Source: Chloroflexota bacterium (GTDB lineage: Bacteria; Chloroflexota; UBA11872). Taken from it: a DNA stretch of 12,540 nucleotides. The position numbers and the translations under genes are program-made. The notes under the pieces were generated by a model. That model had not been told where the DNA came from and made no database searches. It saw only the letters and a program-made list of their open reading frames with translations. Numbering within the stretch: position 1 is the first letter of the stretch; each line of letters begins with the position of its first letter. Where the stretch lies: positions 1-12,540 of the forward strand of contig JAPPFO010000253.1 of NCBI GenBank assembly GCA_028875175.1. The letters are read 5' to 3'. Shown here piece by piece: positions 1-7,635 of the stretch.

Positions 1-1
1 A

Positions 2-652
2 ATCCGTCGCGACGCCGACGCCGCCCTGGTGCCCCGAGGTCTCCAAAACGTCGCCGAAACGGTGACCGAGTTCCTCATGGAGCTGGTGGAATCCACCGTC
101 GGACGGCGCTACGCCGGCCGCGTCTTTGCTTTCGGCGGTAACTTCATCGTGTTCATCACCATTTCCAACTGGTCCAGCCTCTTGCCGGGCATTGGGACAA
201 TCTGGATACCGTCGGAAATCGTGCAGGACGGCCATCTGGAACCCATCGCGGCGCCGCTCTTTCGTCCGGCCACCGCCGACATCAACATGACCATCGCGCT
301 GGCCCTGACGGCCTTCGTGGTCATCCACGCGTCCGGCATCGCCTCGCACGGCCCGCTGGGCCACCTGAGGGAAATGACGCAGGTCGCCTTCCTGGCGCCG
401 GTCTTCATCATCATCGAGCTCTTCGTCATCATTTCGCTGTCCTTTCGACTCTTTGGCAACCTGTTCGCGGGCGAGGTGCTGCTCAACGGTCCCATCCTGG
501 GCGCCTTCGCTCTCGGGCATCTGCCGTTGATCGGGGCAGTGTTCCTGGTTCTGGAGATTCTTTTTGGTCTCGTTCAAGCCGTGATCTTCTTCATGCTCAG
601 CATGGTGTTCACGGGCCAATCGGTTGGGCCGGATACGGCCGAAGCGCACTGA
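2..652 (+). CDS. atpB: F0F1 ATP synthase subunit a, 5'-truncated by window edge
   Basis: Membrane stator subunit a of the F0 sector, which forms the two proton half-channels beside the rotating c-ring. The reading frame is open from base 2 with no start, and an in-frame GTG at 29 falls inside a conserved stretch (LVPRGLQN), so the true start lies upstream of the window. 216 residues are visible. The C-terminal half is typical: PATADINMT, several hydrophobic helices, and the signature SFRLFGN, whose essential arginine is codon 446-448 (the residue that faces the c-subunit carboxylate). The end is FGLVQAVIFFML followed by a short polar tail. It is the first visible gene of the atp operon, 24 nt before atpE. 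Any atpI/atpZ gene upstream cannot be seen. Identification is secure; only the N-terminus is missing. Confidence 0.96.
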   Translation: MRRDADAALVPRGLQNVAETVTEFLMELVESTVGRRYAGRVFAFGGNFIVFITISNWSSLLPGIGTIWIPSEIVQDGHLEPIAAPLFRPATADINMTIALALTAFVVIHASGIASHGPLGHLREMTQVAFLAPVFIIIELFVIISLSFRLFGNLFAGEVLLNGPILGAFALGHLPLIGAVFLVLEILFGLVQAVIFFMLSMVFTGQSVGPDTAEAH

Positions 653-660
653 TGCGCGCA

Positions 661-669
661 GAGGGAGAG
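661..669 (+). promoter_or_regulatory. Shine-Dalgarno of atpE (selects the GTG start)
   Basis: The purine-rich run GAGGGAGAG ends 7 nt before GTG 677. It would lie 19 nt before the next in-frame ATG (689), so it favours the GTG as the start of atpE. Confidence 0.6.
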
Positions 670-676
670 TGACCTC

Positions 677-907
677 GTGGAACAAGCAATGGACCTCACG
701 CCACTGGGCGCGGGCTTGGCAATCGGGCTAGGCGCTATTGGGCCGGGCCTCGGCATCGGCTTCGGAGTTCAGGCCGCCATGAACGCCATTGGGCGTAACC
801 CCGAGGCCTCAGGCGACATCCGCAACACGATGATCGTTGGCCTGGGTCTTGCTGAGGCCATCGGCATCTACGCGTTCATCATCGGGATCCTGCTGGCATT
901 CGGATAG
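677..907 (+). CDS. atpE: F0F1 ATP synthase subunit c
   Basis: Proteolipid that forms the rotating c-ring of F0. It has 76 residues, the usual size, in two hydrophobic helices (about 7-35 and 49-75) joined by a polar loop with the signature R40-N41-P42-E43 that contacts gamma and epsilon. Helix 1 has a glycine-rich packing motif (GAIGPGLGIGFG). Helix 2 carries the ion-binding carboxylate E60 in GLAEAIGIY. The positions that mark sodium-type rings (Gln in helix 1, Ser/Thr directly after the Glu) are Ile27 and Ala61-Ile62 here, so I infer proton coupling. The GTG start at 677 is preferred over ATG 689 because of Shine-Dalgarno spacing; the alternative would remove four residues. Confidence 0.96.
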   Translation: MEQAMDLTPLGAGLAIGLGAIGPGLGIGFGVQAAMNAIGRNPEASGDIRNTMIVGLGLAEAIGIYAFIIGILLAFG

Positions 908-929
908 CCCCGACTCGTGAGCCGGCAAC

Positions 930-933
930 GGAG
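930..933 (+). promoter_or_regulatory. Shine-Dalgarno of atpF (selects ATG 942)
   Basis: GGAG lies 8 nt before ATG 942 but only 2 nt before the in-frame GTG 936, which is too close for initiation. This places the atpF start at 942. Confidence 0.55.
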
Positions 934-941
934 ATGTGGCT

Positions 942-1448
942 ATGAGTGAGCCTGCGCCGCTGGGCATCAGCTTTCCGAACATCCTGTTTCAGGTTGCCAA
1001 TTTCCTGCTTTTCTTGTGGGTGCTGTACCGCCTGCTCTTCAAGCCGCTGGTCGCCATGCTGGAGCGACGGCGACAGCGGATCGCGGAGAGCCTGGACGAG
1101 GCCGAGAACCTGCGGAAGCAGGTTGAGGCTGAACGCGCGGAGTTCCAGGCCGAACTGGCCAATGCGCGGGCCGAGGCCCAGCGCATCCGCGAGGAGGCCA
1201 GCCGCGCCGCGGAAACGCTACGAGCGCGAGAGCTCGAGCAGGCCCGTGTCGAGGCGGAACGCATGCGCACGGAGGCGGCCGCCGAAGTCGACCGCAACCG
1301 CGCCCGCGTCGCCGCGGAACTCCGCACCCAGACCGCCGATCTCGTGCTGAGCGCCACCTCCCGCGTTCTCGGTCGTTCAATTGACGACCCCGAACACCGG
1401 CGGTTGGTTCAGGAAGCGATTTCGGAAGTCTCCGGAGGCTCGAACTAG
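942..1448 (+). CDS. atpF: F0F1 ATP synthase subunit b
   Basis: Peripheral stalk subunit that joins subunit a in the membrane to delta/alpha on F1. 168 residues. One N-terminal membrane helix (about residues 11-34, FPNILFQ through LYRLLF) is followed by a long, strongly charged helix (about 39-150) rich in Glu, Arg and Ala, as expected for the dimeric right-handed coiled coil. The C-terminus is the usual short helix that binds delta. A second b-type gene (b') is not present, so a homodimer is likely. The start is ATG 942 rather than the in-frame GTG 936 because of Shine-Dalgarno spacing. The stop lies 2 nt before the atpH ATG, which suggests translational coupling. Confidence 0.94.
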   Translation: MSEPAPLGISFPNILFQVANFLLFLWVLYRLLFKPLVAMLERRRQRIAESLDEAENLRKQVEAERAEFQAELANARAEAQRIREEASRAAETLRARELEQARVEAERMRTEAAAEVDRNRARVAAELRTQTADLVLSATSRVLGRSIDDPEHRRLVQEAISEVSGGSN

Positions 1449-1450
1449 CA

Positions 1451-1984
1451 ATGCGCGGGAGCCGGCGCCGCCGCGCCGCGCGCTACGTGGAGGCCGTGGT
1501 GGCCGACGCCCACACCGGGCAGGCATGGGATGTCTGGGAGGCCGATTTCGAAATCCTCGCCGCGATTGCGGACTACTTTTGGGTCCGCCTTTTTCACCAG
1601 ACCACCTCATGGGGGTTGGATGCCGGTATTCCGGCCGTCCACCGCGGGGCCCGCGACTCGATCTCCGCCCGCGGGCTTGGCCTGCTGCGGTTGCTCGCCG
1701 ACCAGCGCGAGGTGGACCTGACCCAGGAGGTCGCCCGCCGCTACCGCGAGGCCGCCGACGAGGCGCAGAACGTCGACCGCGTGCACGTAACCACCGCCAC
1801 GGCGCTGGGGGACGCGGAACTCGGCGACTTGCGCGACCGTCTGACCGCCCCTGGCCGCACGCTTCGTCTCACCACCGATATCGATCCCGCCCTGCTGGGC
1901 GGATTCGTCGTCCGGCGCGGCGACGACGTACTTGACCTCAGCGTCCACGCCAGGCTGCAAGCCCTGGCGTCCACCTTGCGCTAG
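1451..1984 (+). CDS. atpH: F1F0 ATP synthase subunit delta
   Basis: Delta (OSCP) caps the F1 alpha3beta3 head and anchors the b-subunit stalk. 177 residues, normal for the family. The N-terminus is basic (RGSRRRRAARYVEAVV) and leads into the helical bundle. The most diagnostic part is the C-terminal region, with DPALLGGFVVRRGDDVLDLS at about 145-164, then a terminal helix; this matches the conserved D-x-x-L-x-GGF-x-x-R pattern of delta. The middle is poorly conserved, as is usual for this subunit. It begins 2 nt after the atpF stop and ends 12 nt before atpA. Its position between b and alpha supports the assignment. The assignment rests mainly on the C-terminal motif and context. Confidence 0.92.
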   Translation: MRGSRRRRAARYVEAVVADAHTGQAWDVWEADFEILAAIADYFWVRLFHQTTSWGLDAGIPAVHRGARDSISARGLGLLRLLADQREVDLTQEVARRYREAADEAQNVDRVHVTTATALGDAELGDLRDRLTAPGRTLRLTTDIDPALLGGFVVRRGDDVLDLSVHARLQALASTLR

Positions 1985-1996
1985 CGGGAGCCCCGA

Positions 1997-3526
1997 ATGG
2001 CTATCAGCCCAGAAGAAATCGCAGACGCGCTTCGGCAGCAGATCGAAGGCTTTCAGGCCCAGGCCGAGCAGGCCAACGTCGGCCACGTCCTGGAGGTCAG
2101 CGACGGGGTGGCGCGGCTATCCGGCCTCTCGCAGGCCATGGCCGGCGAACTCCTGGCCTTTCCCCACGACGTCACCGGCATGGCCCTGAACCTCGAGGAA
2201 GACACCATCGGCGCGGTCATCCTGGGCGACTACCTGCGGATCGAGGAAGGCGACGAGGCCCGAACCACCGGCCGGGTTGCCGAGGTTCCGGTCGGGCCCG
2301 AGCTCCTGGGCCGCGTCGTCAACGCCATCGGCGAACCGGTCGACGGCAAGGGACCGATCAACGCCGCGCAGTCCGACGTGATCGAGAAAGTCGCGCCGGG
2401 CGTCGCGCAGCGCCAGAACGTCGACACGCCGGTCCAGACCGGCCTGAAGGCCATCGACTCCATGACGCCGATTGGGCGCGGTCAGCGTGAGCTGATCATC
2501 GGCGACCGCCAGATCGGCAAGACCGCGATTGCGCTGGACACCATCATCAACCAGCGCGGCGGCGATCTCGTCTGTATCTACTGCGCCATTGGACAGAAAG
2601 AAAGCGCCGTCGCCCAGGTGGTGGCCACGCTGCAGGAAGCCGGCGCCATGGAGCACACCATCGTGGTCCTGGCATCCGCCAGCGAGCCCGCCGCGCTGCA
2701 GTACATGGCGCCGTTCGCCGCCTGCACCATCGGCGAGTACTTCCGCGACAACGGCCAGCACGCCGTGGTCATCTACGACGACCTCACCAAGCACGCCTGG
2801 GCCTACCGCCAGGTCTCGCTGGTCCTGCGACGCCCGCCCGGCCGCGAGGCCTATCCCGGCGACGTGTTCTACCTGCACTCGCGCCTGCTCGAACGCGCCG
2901 CTCGCATGTCGGACGACCACGGAGGCGGCAGCCTGACGGCGCTCCCCATCATCGAGACGCAGGAAGGCGACGTCACCACCTATATCCCGACCAACGTCAT
3001 CTCGATCACCGACGGCCAAATCTACCTGGAGGCCGACCTCTTCAACGCCGGCATCCGTCCCGCCATCAACCCCGGCATTTCGGTCTCGCGGGTTGGTGGA
3101 GACGCCCAGATTCGCGCCATGAAGTCGGTGTCCGGCGGTCTGCGGCTGGACCTGTCCCAGTACCGCGACGTGGCCGCCTTTGCCCAGTTCGCCTCAGACC
3201 TCGACCAGGCCACGCGCAACCAGCTGGAACGCGGACAGCGCGTGACCGAGCTGCTCAAGCAGGGCCAGTACGCCCCAATGGAAGTCACCAATCAGGTCTG
3301 CGTAATTTTTGCCGGCACGGTCGGCCTGCTGGACGACATTCCGCTGCCGGACGTCGCCAGATTCGAACAGGAGATGCTGGACTACTTGCGCGACAGCCAC
3401 CCGGACCTTGTGGATGGCATTCGCTCCAGCGCTGACCTGGACGATGATGCGGAAGCGGCGCTACGCGCAGCCATTGAGGACTTCAAGACCAACGTGTTCG
3501 CTGCCAGCACGGTCGCGGCCAACTAA
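1997..3526 (+). CDS. atpA: F1F0 ATP synthase subunit alpha
   Basis: Non-catalytic nucleotide-binding subunit of the F1 head. 509 residues, full length. An N-terminal helix binding delta (about 1-25) is followed by a beta-barrel domain (about 26-95), the nucleotide-binding domain and a helical C-terminal domain. The P-loop GDRQIGKT is at 169-176; the usual Thr at its fifth position is Ile here. The Walker B strand VVIYDD is at 257-262, followed by LRRPPGREAYPGD. The signature SVSRVGG includes R365, the arginine that reaches into the adjacent beta catalytic site. GGGAG at 1986-1990 sits 6 nt before the ATG. It lies between atpH and atpG, as in most bacterial atp operons. Confidence 0.98.
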   Translation: MAISPEEIADALRQQIEGFQAQAEQANVGHVLEVSDGVARLSGLSQAMAGELLAFPHDVTGMALNLEEDTIGAVILGDYLRIEEGDEARTTGRVAEVPVGPELLGRVVNAIGEPVDGKGPINAAQSDVIEKVAPGVAQRQNVDTPVQTGLKAIDSMTPIGRGQRELIIGDRQIGKTAIALDTIINQRGGDLVCIYCAIGQKESAVAQVVATLQEAGAMEHTIVVLASASEPAALQYMAPFAACTIGEYFRDNGQHAVVIYDDLTKHAWAYRQVSLVLRRPPGREAYPGDVFYLHSRLLERAARMSDDHGGGSLTALPIIETQEGDVTTYIPTNVISITDGQIYLEADLFNAGIRPAINPGISVSRVGGDAQIRAMKSVSGGLRLDLSQYRDVAAFAQFASDLDQATRNQLERGQRVTELLKQGQYAPMEVTNQVCVIFAGTVGLLDDIPLPDVARFEQEMLDYLRDSHPDLVDGIRSSADLDDDAEAALRAAIEDFKTNVFAASTVAAN

Positions 3527-3529
3527 GGC

Positions 3530-4396
3530 ATGGCCAGCCCGCTCGAGCTTCGACGCCGTATCCGCAGCGTCGACAACACCCGCCAGATCACCCGGGCCAT
3601 GCAACTCGTGGCGGCGTCGCGCATGCGTCGCGCCCAGGAAGCTGTGCAGGCGGCGCGGCCCTATGCCACGCACATCTCGGGAATGATCGAGCGGCTCGTG
3701 CTGGCCACAGGCAACGACCGGCTGCCGCCGATCCTTCAGCCGCGGCCCATCGAGCGCACCGCGTTCCTGGTGCTCACCACCAATCGCGGTCTGGCCGGTC
3801 CCCTGAACACCAACATCATCCGGAAGACCGTGAGCGAAATCGACGCGACCAGCGACGAGATTGAAGTCAGCGTCGTCGTCGTGGGGAAAAAAGGCCAGGT
3901 GGCGTTGCGCGGCCTATACACGCTGACGGCTGTGTTCACCGACATCAGCGACCAGCCCAGCGTCCTTGACATTGCACCGGTGACCCAGCTGCTCGTCGAC
4001 GGCTACGAGCGGGGCGACTTTGACGAAGTGCGGATGATCTATCCGGAGTTCGTCAACATCCTCAACCAGCAGCCCAGGGTCGTCCGCCTGTTCCCTGTTG
4101 TGCTGCCTGAGATTCAGCAGGACGCGCGTGAAGCGGACATCATCTTCGAGCCGGATCCGGCCTCGGTACTCGAAGCGCTGATCCCGCGCTTCGTTGAGAT
4201 GACGGTGTACCGGGCCATGCTGGAACTGGCCGCCAGCGAGCAGAGCGCCCGCATGGTCGCCATGCGGGCGGCCACCGAAAACGCGACCGAACTGATCGAG
4301 GGATTGCGCCTGGCCTACAACAAGCTGCGACAGTCCCGAATCACCAGCGAGATCATCGACATTGCCTCCGGCGCCAATGCGCTGGCGGACGCCTAG
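3530..4396 (+). CDS. atpG: F1F0 ATP synthase subunit gamma
   Basis: Central rotor shaft of F1. 288 residues. The N-terminal helix has the family signature (LRRRIRSVDNTRQITRAM, then LVAASRMRRAQ). The C-terminal helix has SEQSARMVAMRAATENA followed by YNKLRQSRITSEI; together these helices form the coiled coil inside the alpha3beta3 ring. The middle Rossmann-like domain begins with FLVLTTNRGLAGPLN, a variant of the usual S/T-D-RGL-C-G-x-LN. There is no regulatory disulfide insert of the chloroplast type. The ATG lies 3 nt after the atpA stop with no well-spaced Shine-Dalgarno, so translation is probably coupled to atpA. Confidence 0.97.
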   Translation: MASPLELRRRIRSVDNTRQITRAMQLVAASRMRRAQEAVQAARPYATHISGMIERLVLATGNDRLPPILQPRPIERTAFLVLTTNRGLAGPLNTNIIRKTVSEIDATSDEIEVSVVVVGKKGQVALRGLYTLTAVFTDISDQPSVLDIAPVTQLLVDGYERGDFDEVRMIYPEFVNILNQQPRVVRLFPVVLPEIQQDAREADIIFEPDPASVLEALIPRFVEMTVYRAMLELAASEQSARMVAMRAATENATELIEGLRLAYNKLRQSRITSEIIDIASGANALADA

Positions 4397-4415
4397 GGCG
4401 TAGGGGAGTTAGCAG

Positions 4416-5816
4416 ATGGCAGAAGGCCGAATCGTCCAAATCGTAGGCGCGGTCGTCGACGTTGAGTTTCCGCCGGACGGCCTGCCCCCCCTGTACAACG
4501 CACTGGAACTCAACGCCGACAACGGCGATCTCGTGGTCCTGGAAGTCGAGCAGCACATCGGCGACAGCACCGTGCGCTGCGTGTCCATGCGTCCGACCGA
4601 AGGCCTGCGCCGCGGAACCGAAGTCCGTGACACCGGCGGCCCGATCCGCGTGCCCGTTGGTCCGGAAACCCTTGGCCGCGTCTTCGACGTCACCGGCGAG
4701 CCGGTGGACGGCGGGGGTGAGGTGGAGGTTAACAACACCTATCCGATCCACCGTCGCCCGCCTGCCTTCACCGACCAGAGCACCACGGCCGAAGTGTTCG
4801 CCACCGGGCTGAAGGTGATTGACCTGATCGCGCCCTTCACACGCGGCGGCAAGACCGGCGTGTTCGGCGGGGCCGGCGTCGGCAAGACCGTGATCATCAT
4901 GGAGATGATCAACAACATCGCCGTCCAGTACGGCGGCTACTCGATCTTTTGCGGCGTTGGCGAACGCACCCGCGAAGGCACCCAGCTCATCGGCGAAATG
5001 ACCGAGGCCGGCGTGCTGGGCAACACCACGATGGTGTTCGGCCAGATGAACGAATCGCCGGGCGCTCGCCTGCGCGTGGCCCTGGCCGGGATGGCGATGG
5101 CCGAGTACTTCCGCGACGAGGAAGAGCGAGACCTGCTGCTCTTCATCGACAACATCTTCCGATTCACCCAGGCCGGTTCCGAGGTCTCGGCCCTGCTGGG
5201 TCGGATGCCGTCTGCGGTCGGCTACCAGCCCTCGCTGGGCACCGAAATGGGCGAACTGCAGGAGCGCATCACCTCAACGACCCGCGGGTCGATTACTTCG
5301 CTCGAAGCGATCTACGTCCCCGCCGACGACTACACCGACCCCGCGCCGGTGACAACCTTTGCCCACCTGGACGCGACCGTGCGGTTGGAGCGCTCCGTCG
5401 CCGACCGCGGCATCTATCCGGCGGTGGACCCGCTGACCAGCACATCCAAGATTCTCGATCCGCGCGTGGTCGGCGAGCGGCACTACAACGTGGCGCGCGG
5501 CGTGCAACAGGTGCTGCAGCGCTACAAGGACCTGCAGGACATCATTGCCATCCTGGGTATTGAAGAGCTGTCGGAGGAAGACCGGCTCACGGTGTCCCGG
5601 GCGCGCAAGATCGAGCGCTTCCTCTCGCAGCCCATGAACGTGGCTGAGGTCTTCACCGGTACGCCTGGCGAAATCGTCCCGCTGGAGGAGACGGTGGCAG
5701 GGTTCGAGTCGATCCTTAACGGTGACCAAGACGAGTTGCCTGAGCAGGCGTTCCTCATGGTCGGCAACATCGAGCAGGCCGCGGCCAAGGCCAAGGCGCT
5801 GGAAGTGGCTGCCTAA
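4416..5816 (+). CDS. atpD: F1F0 ATP synthase subunit beta
   Basis: Catalytic subunit of F1, which makes ATP from ADP and phosphate. 466 residues, full length. An N-terminal barrel (about 1-78) precedes the nucleotide-binding domain. The P-loop GGAGVGKT is at 151-158, the general-base glutamate E183 lies in GERTREG, and Walker B LLLFIDN is at 240-246. Further signatures are RMPSAVGYQP and PADDYTDPAP. The C-terminal lever loop reads EELSEED at 383-389, a conservative variant of DELSEED. A good GGGGAG at 4403-4408 lies 7 nt before the ATG. A 54-nt gap, the longest in the operon, separates it from atpC. Confidence 0.98.
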   Translation: MAEGRIVQIVGAVVDVEFPPDGLPPLYNALELNADNGDLVVLEVEQHIGDSTVRCVSMRPTEGLRRGTEVRDTGGPIRVPVGPETLGRVFDVTGEPVDGGGEVEVNNTYPIHRRPPAFTDQSTTAEVFATGLKVIDLIAPFTRGGKTGVFGGAGVGKTVIIMEMINNIAVQYGGYSIFCGVGERTREGTQLIGEMTEAGVLGNTTMVFGQMNESPGARLRVALAGMAMAEYFRDEEERDLLLFIDNIFRFTQAGSEVSALLGRMPSAVGYQPSLGTEMGELQERITSTTRGSITSLEAIYVPADDYTDPAPVTTFAHLDATVRLERSVADRGIYPAVDPLTSTSKILDPRVVGERHYNVARGVQQVLQRYKDLQDIIAILGIEELSEEDRLTVSRARKIERFLSQPMNVAEVFTGTPGEIVPLEETVAGFESILNGDQDELPEQAFLMVGNIEQAAAKAKALEVAA

Positions 5817-5860
5817 GCTGCTTGGCAAGGCTTCCAGACACCCTTTGATAGACTCGATTC

Positions 5861-5865
5861 GGAGG
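5861..5865 (+). promoter_or_regulatory. Shine-Dalgarno of atpC (selects ATG 5871)
   Basis: GGAGG is followed by TC, then GTG and ATG back to back. Spacing is 2 nt to GTG 5868 and 5 nt to ATG 5871, so the ATG is the likelier start. Confidence 0.55.
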
Positions 5866-5870
5866 TCGTG

Positions 5871-6293
5871 ATGGCTGGTTTGACCCTCACGGTCGTTTCC
5901 CCTGAGCGCGAAGTGCTGCGCGAAGAGGACGTGACGTTGGTGCTGGCGCCGTCGGTGGAAGGGCAGCTTGGAATCCTGCCGCGCCACGCGCCGCTTATTA
6001 CCCAGCTGGAGCCTGGCACGTTGGAGCTTCGACGCGGCGCCGAGACCCAGCACTTCTCGATCACCGGCGGTTTCCTGGAAGTCATGGACAACACGGTCAC
6101 CGTGCTGGCGGACGCGTCGGAGAACGCCTCGGAGATCAGCCGGGAGCGCGCCGAAGCCGCGCGTGAGGCCGCTGTGCGCGATCTGGAAGAGGCCCGACGG
6201 ACTCACGACGACATGATGACCACACAGGCCCGGCTGGCGTTGCTGCGGGCGCTGGCACGCCTCCGAACCGTCGAGCGGTCCCGCCGAGGCTGA
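5871..6293 (+). CDS. atpC: F1F0 ATP synthase subunit epsilon
   Basis: Rotor subunit that links gamma to the c-ring and, in many bacteria, inhibits ATP hydrolysis through its C-terminal helices. 140 residues: an N-terminal beta sandwich (about 1-85) with the typical LTVVSPEREVLREED opening and GQLGILPRHAPLIT, then a charged two-helix domain (about 88-138). At the start of that domain many epsilon subunits have an ATP-sensing motif I/L-D-x-x-R-A. Here it reads ISRERA (89-94), with Ser in place of Asp, so nucleotide sensing may be altered. The start is ATG 5871 (GTG 5868 is the alternative). It is the last atp gene, and murA follows after 7 nt. Confidence 0.95.
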   Translation: MAGLTLTVVSPEREVLREEDVTLVLAPSVEGQLGILPRHAPLITQLEPGTLELRRGAETQHFSITGGFLEVMDNTVTVLADASENASEISRERAEAAREAAVRDLEEARRTHDDMMTTQARLALLRALARLRTVERSRRG

Positions 6294-6300
6294 GTCCCCC

Positions 6301-7635
6301 GTGGATCCCGACGCCGGACGGGGCGCCCACGACGAGCAGCCAGTACGCGCGACCATCGTAGGCGGCCATCCGCTGCGCGGCAGCTATCGGACGCCCGGGG
6401 CCAAGAACGTCGTGCTGCCAATGATGGCGGCCAGCCTGCTGACCGACGAAACCTGCGTGATCCAGAACGTCCCGATCATTTCCGATGTTCTGGTCATGTC
6501 GGATCTGTTGCGACAACTGGGCGCCGAGGTCGTGCTCAATGCTGACGAGCACACCGTAACGATCACCGCCGCCGCCGTGCGCTCCAGCTCGCCCAACTCC
6601 GATCTGGTGCAGCGGATGCGGGCTTCGTTTCAGGTCACCGGTCCACTGCTGGCCCGCTTCGGGCGCTTCGAATGCGCGGCGCCCGGCGGTTGTCAATTGG
6701 GCGCCCGACCGGTAAGCGTGGATATCGCCGGTTTTCAGGGCATGGGCGCCACGATTGCGCTGGCCCAGGGCGTGTTTCACGCCGAGGCCGACGCTCTCTA
6801 TGGCCAGCGCATCTACCTGGACTATCCCAGTCACACCGGCACCCAAAACCTGCTGATGGCCGCGACCCTTGCCAACGGCTACACGACGATCGTGCATGCC
6901 TCGCGCGAGCCCGAGGTTGTGGCGCTGGTGCAGTTCCTACGCAGCATGGGCGCCGAAATCCACGGCGAGGGCACCAGCCTGATCGGCGTGCAAGGGCGCA
7001 GTCACCTCTACGGCACGGTGGCGCGGGCGATTCCCGACCGGATGGTGGGAGGAACCATGGCCGTCGCCGCCGCCCTGACCGGCGGCGACGTTGAGCTCCT
7101 CAACGTGCGTCCGGACCACCTGGAACCGGTCACGGTGCAGCTCCGGGAAATGGGCGTCGACGTGATCGAAACCAATCGCTCGGTACGCGTCGTCGCTCCG
7201 GACACGCTTGGCGCAACCGACGTTCAGGTGATGCCGTTTCCCGGATTCCCTACCGACGTGCAGGCGCCGATGGGCGTGCTGATGACGCAGGCGTACGGCG
7301 TCAGCACGATCGTCGAGAGGGTCTTCGACGGCAGCATGGGCTACATGGATAGCCTGACGGCCATGGGCGCCGATGTCAGCGTGCAGGGCACGCGCGCCGT
7401 GGTTCGCGGACCTCGCCAATTGCGTGGCCGCCGCATCGATCTGGAACACAGCATCCGCGGTATGACGGCCCTGACGTTGGCCGGTCTGGTGGCCGAGGGC
7501 GAGACCGTGCTCGATGGGTTCGAGTTCGTGCGGCGCGGCTACGAGGACCTGGCCGGCGATCTGCGCGGGCTCGGCGCAGTCATTTCCACCGGGCCACAGG
7601 CCGCTCCGGTGCGGCGCGCGGCCGCGGCGGTCTAA
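6301..7635 (+). CDS. murA: UDP-N-acetylglucosamine 1-carboxyvinyltransferase (MurA family)
   Basis: MurA transfers enolpyruvate from PEP to UDP-GlcNAc, the first committed cytosolic step of peptidoglycan synthesis and the target of fosfomycin. 444 residues, slightly longer than usual because of a 15-residue N-terminal extension from the GTG start; no better start is visible. Conserved features are GAKN with K35-N36, the Arg-rich RMRASF (R108), the fosfomycin-reactive cysteine C131 in PGGCQLGARP with R136, SREPE (201-205), FPTD with D319, and RRGYED with R412. Two usual positions differ: PDRIE-x-GT reads PDRMVGGT (V249), and the D-L/I-R triad near the C-terminus reads SIR (384-386), keeping the Arg but losing the Asp. 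It lies 7 nt after atpC and abuts mreB. The family is certain; whether this is the main MurA or a divergent paralogue is open. Confidence 0.92.
   Translation: MDPDAGRGAHDEQPVRATIVGGHPLRGSYRTPGAKNVVLPMMAASLLTDETCVIQNVPIISDVLVMSDLLRQLGAEVVLNADEHTVTITAAAVRSSSPNSDLVQRMRASFQVTGPLLARFGRFECAAPGGCQLGARPVSVDIAGFQGMGATIALAQGVFHAEADALYGQRIYLDYPSHTGTQNLLMAATLANGYTTIVHASREPEVVALVQFLRSMGAEIHGEGTSLIGVQGRSHLYGTVARAIPDRMVGGTMAVAAALTGGDVELLNVRPDHLEPVTVQLREMGVDVIETNRSVRVVAPDTLGATDVQVMPFPGFPTDVQAPMGVLMTQAYGVSTIVERVFDGSMGYMDSLTAMGADVSVQGTRAVVRGPRQLRGRRIDLEHSIRGMTALTLAGLVAEGETVLDGFEFVRRGYEDLAGDLRGLGAVISTGPQAAPVRRAAAAV

Noticed and set aside
2117..3019. 300-codon open frame opposite atpA
   Set aside because: Antisense shadow of a fully conserved gene; composition follows the codon structure of atpA.
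5822..5854. Possible promoter between atpD and atpC
   Set aside because: TTGGCA at 5822-5827 resembles a -35, but 17 nt downstream is TTGATA, a poor -10, and the better TAGACT is too far (21 nt).
5274..6356. 360-codon open frame opposite atpD/atpC
   Set aside because: Spans two real genes on the other strand and has no family features.
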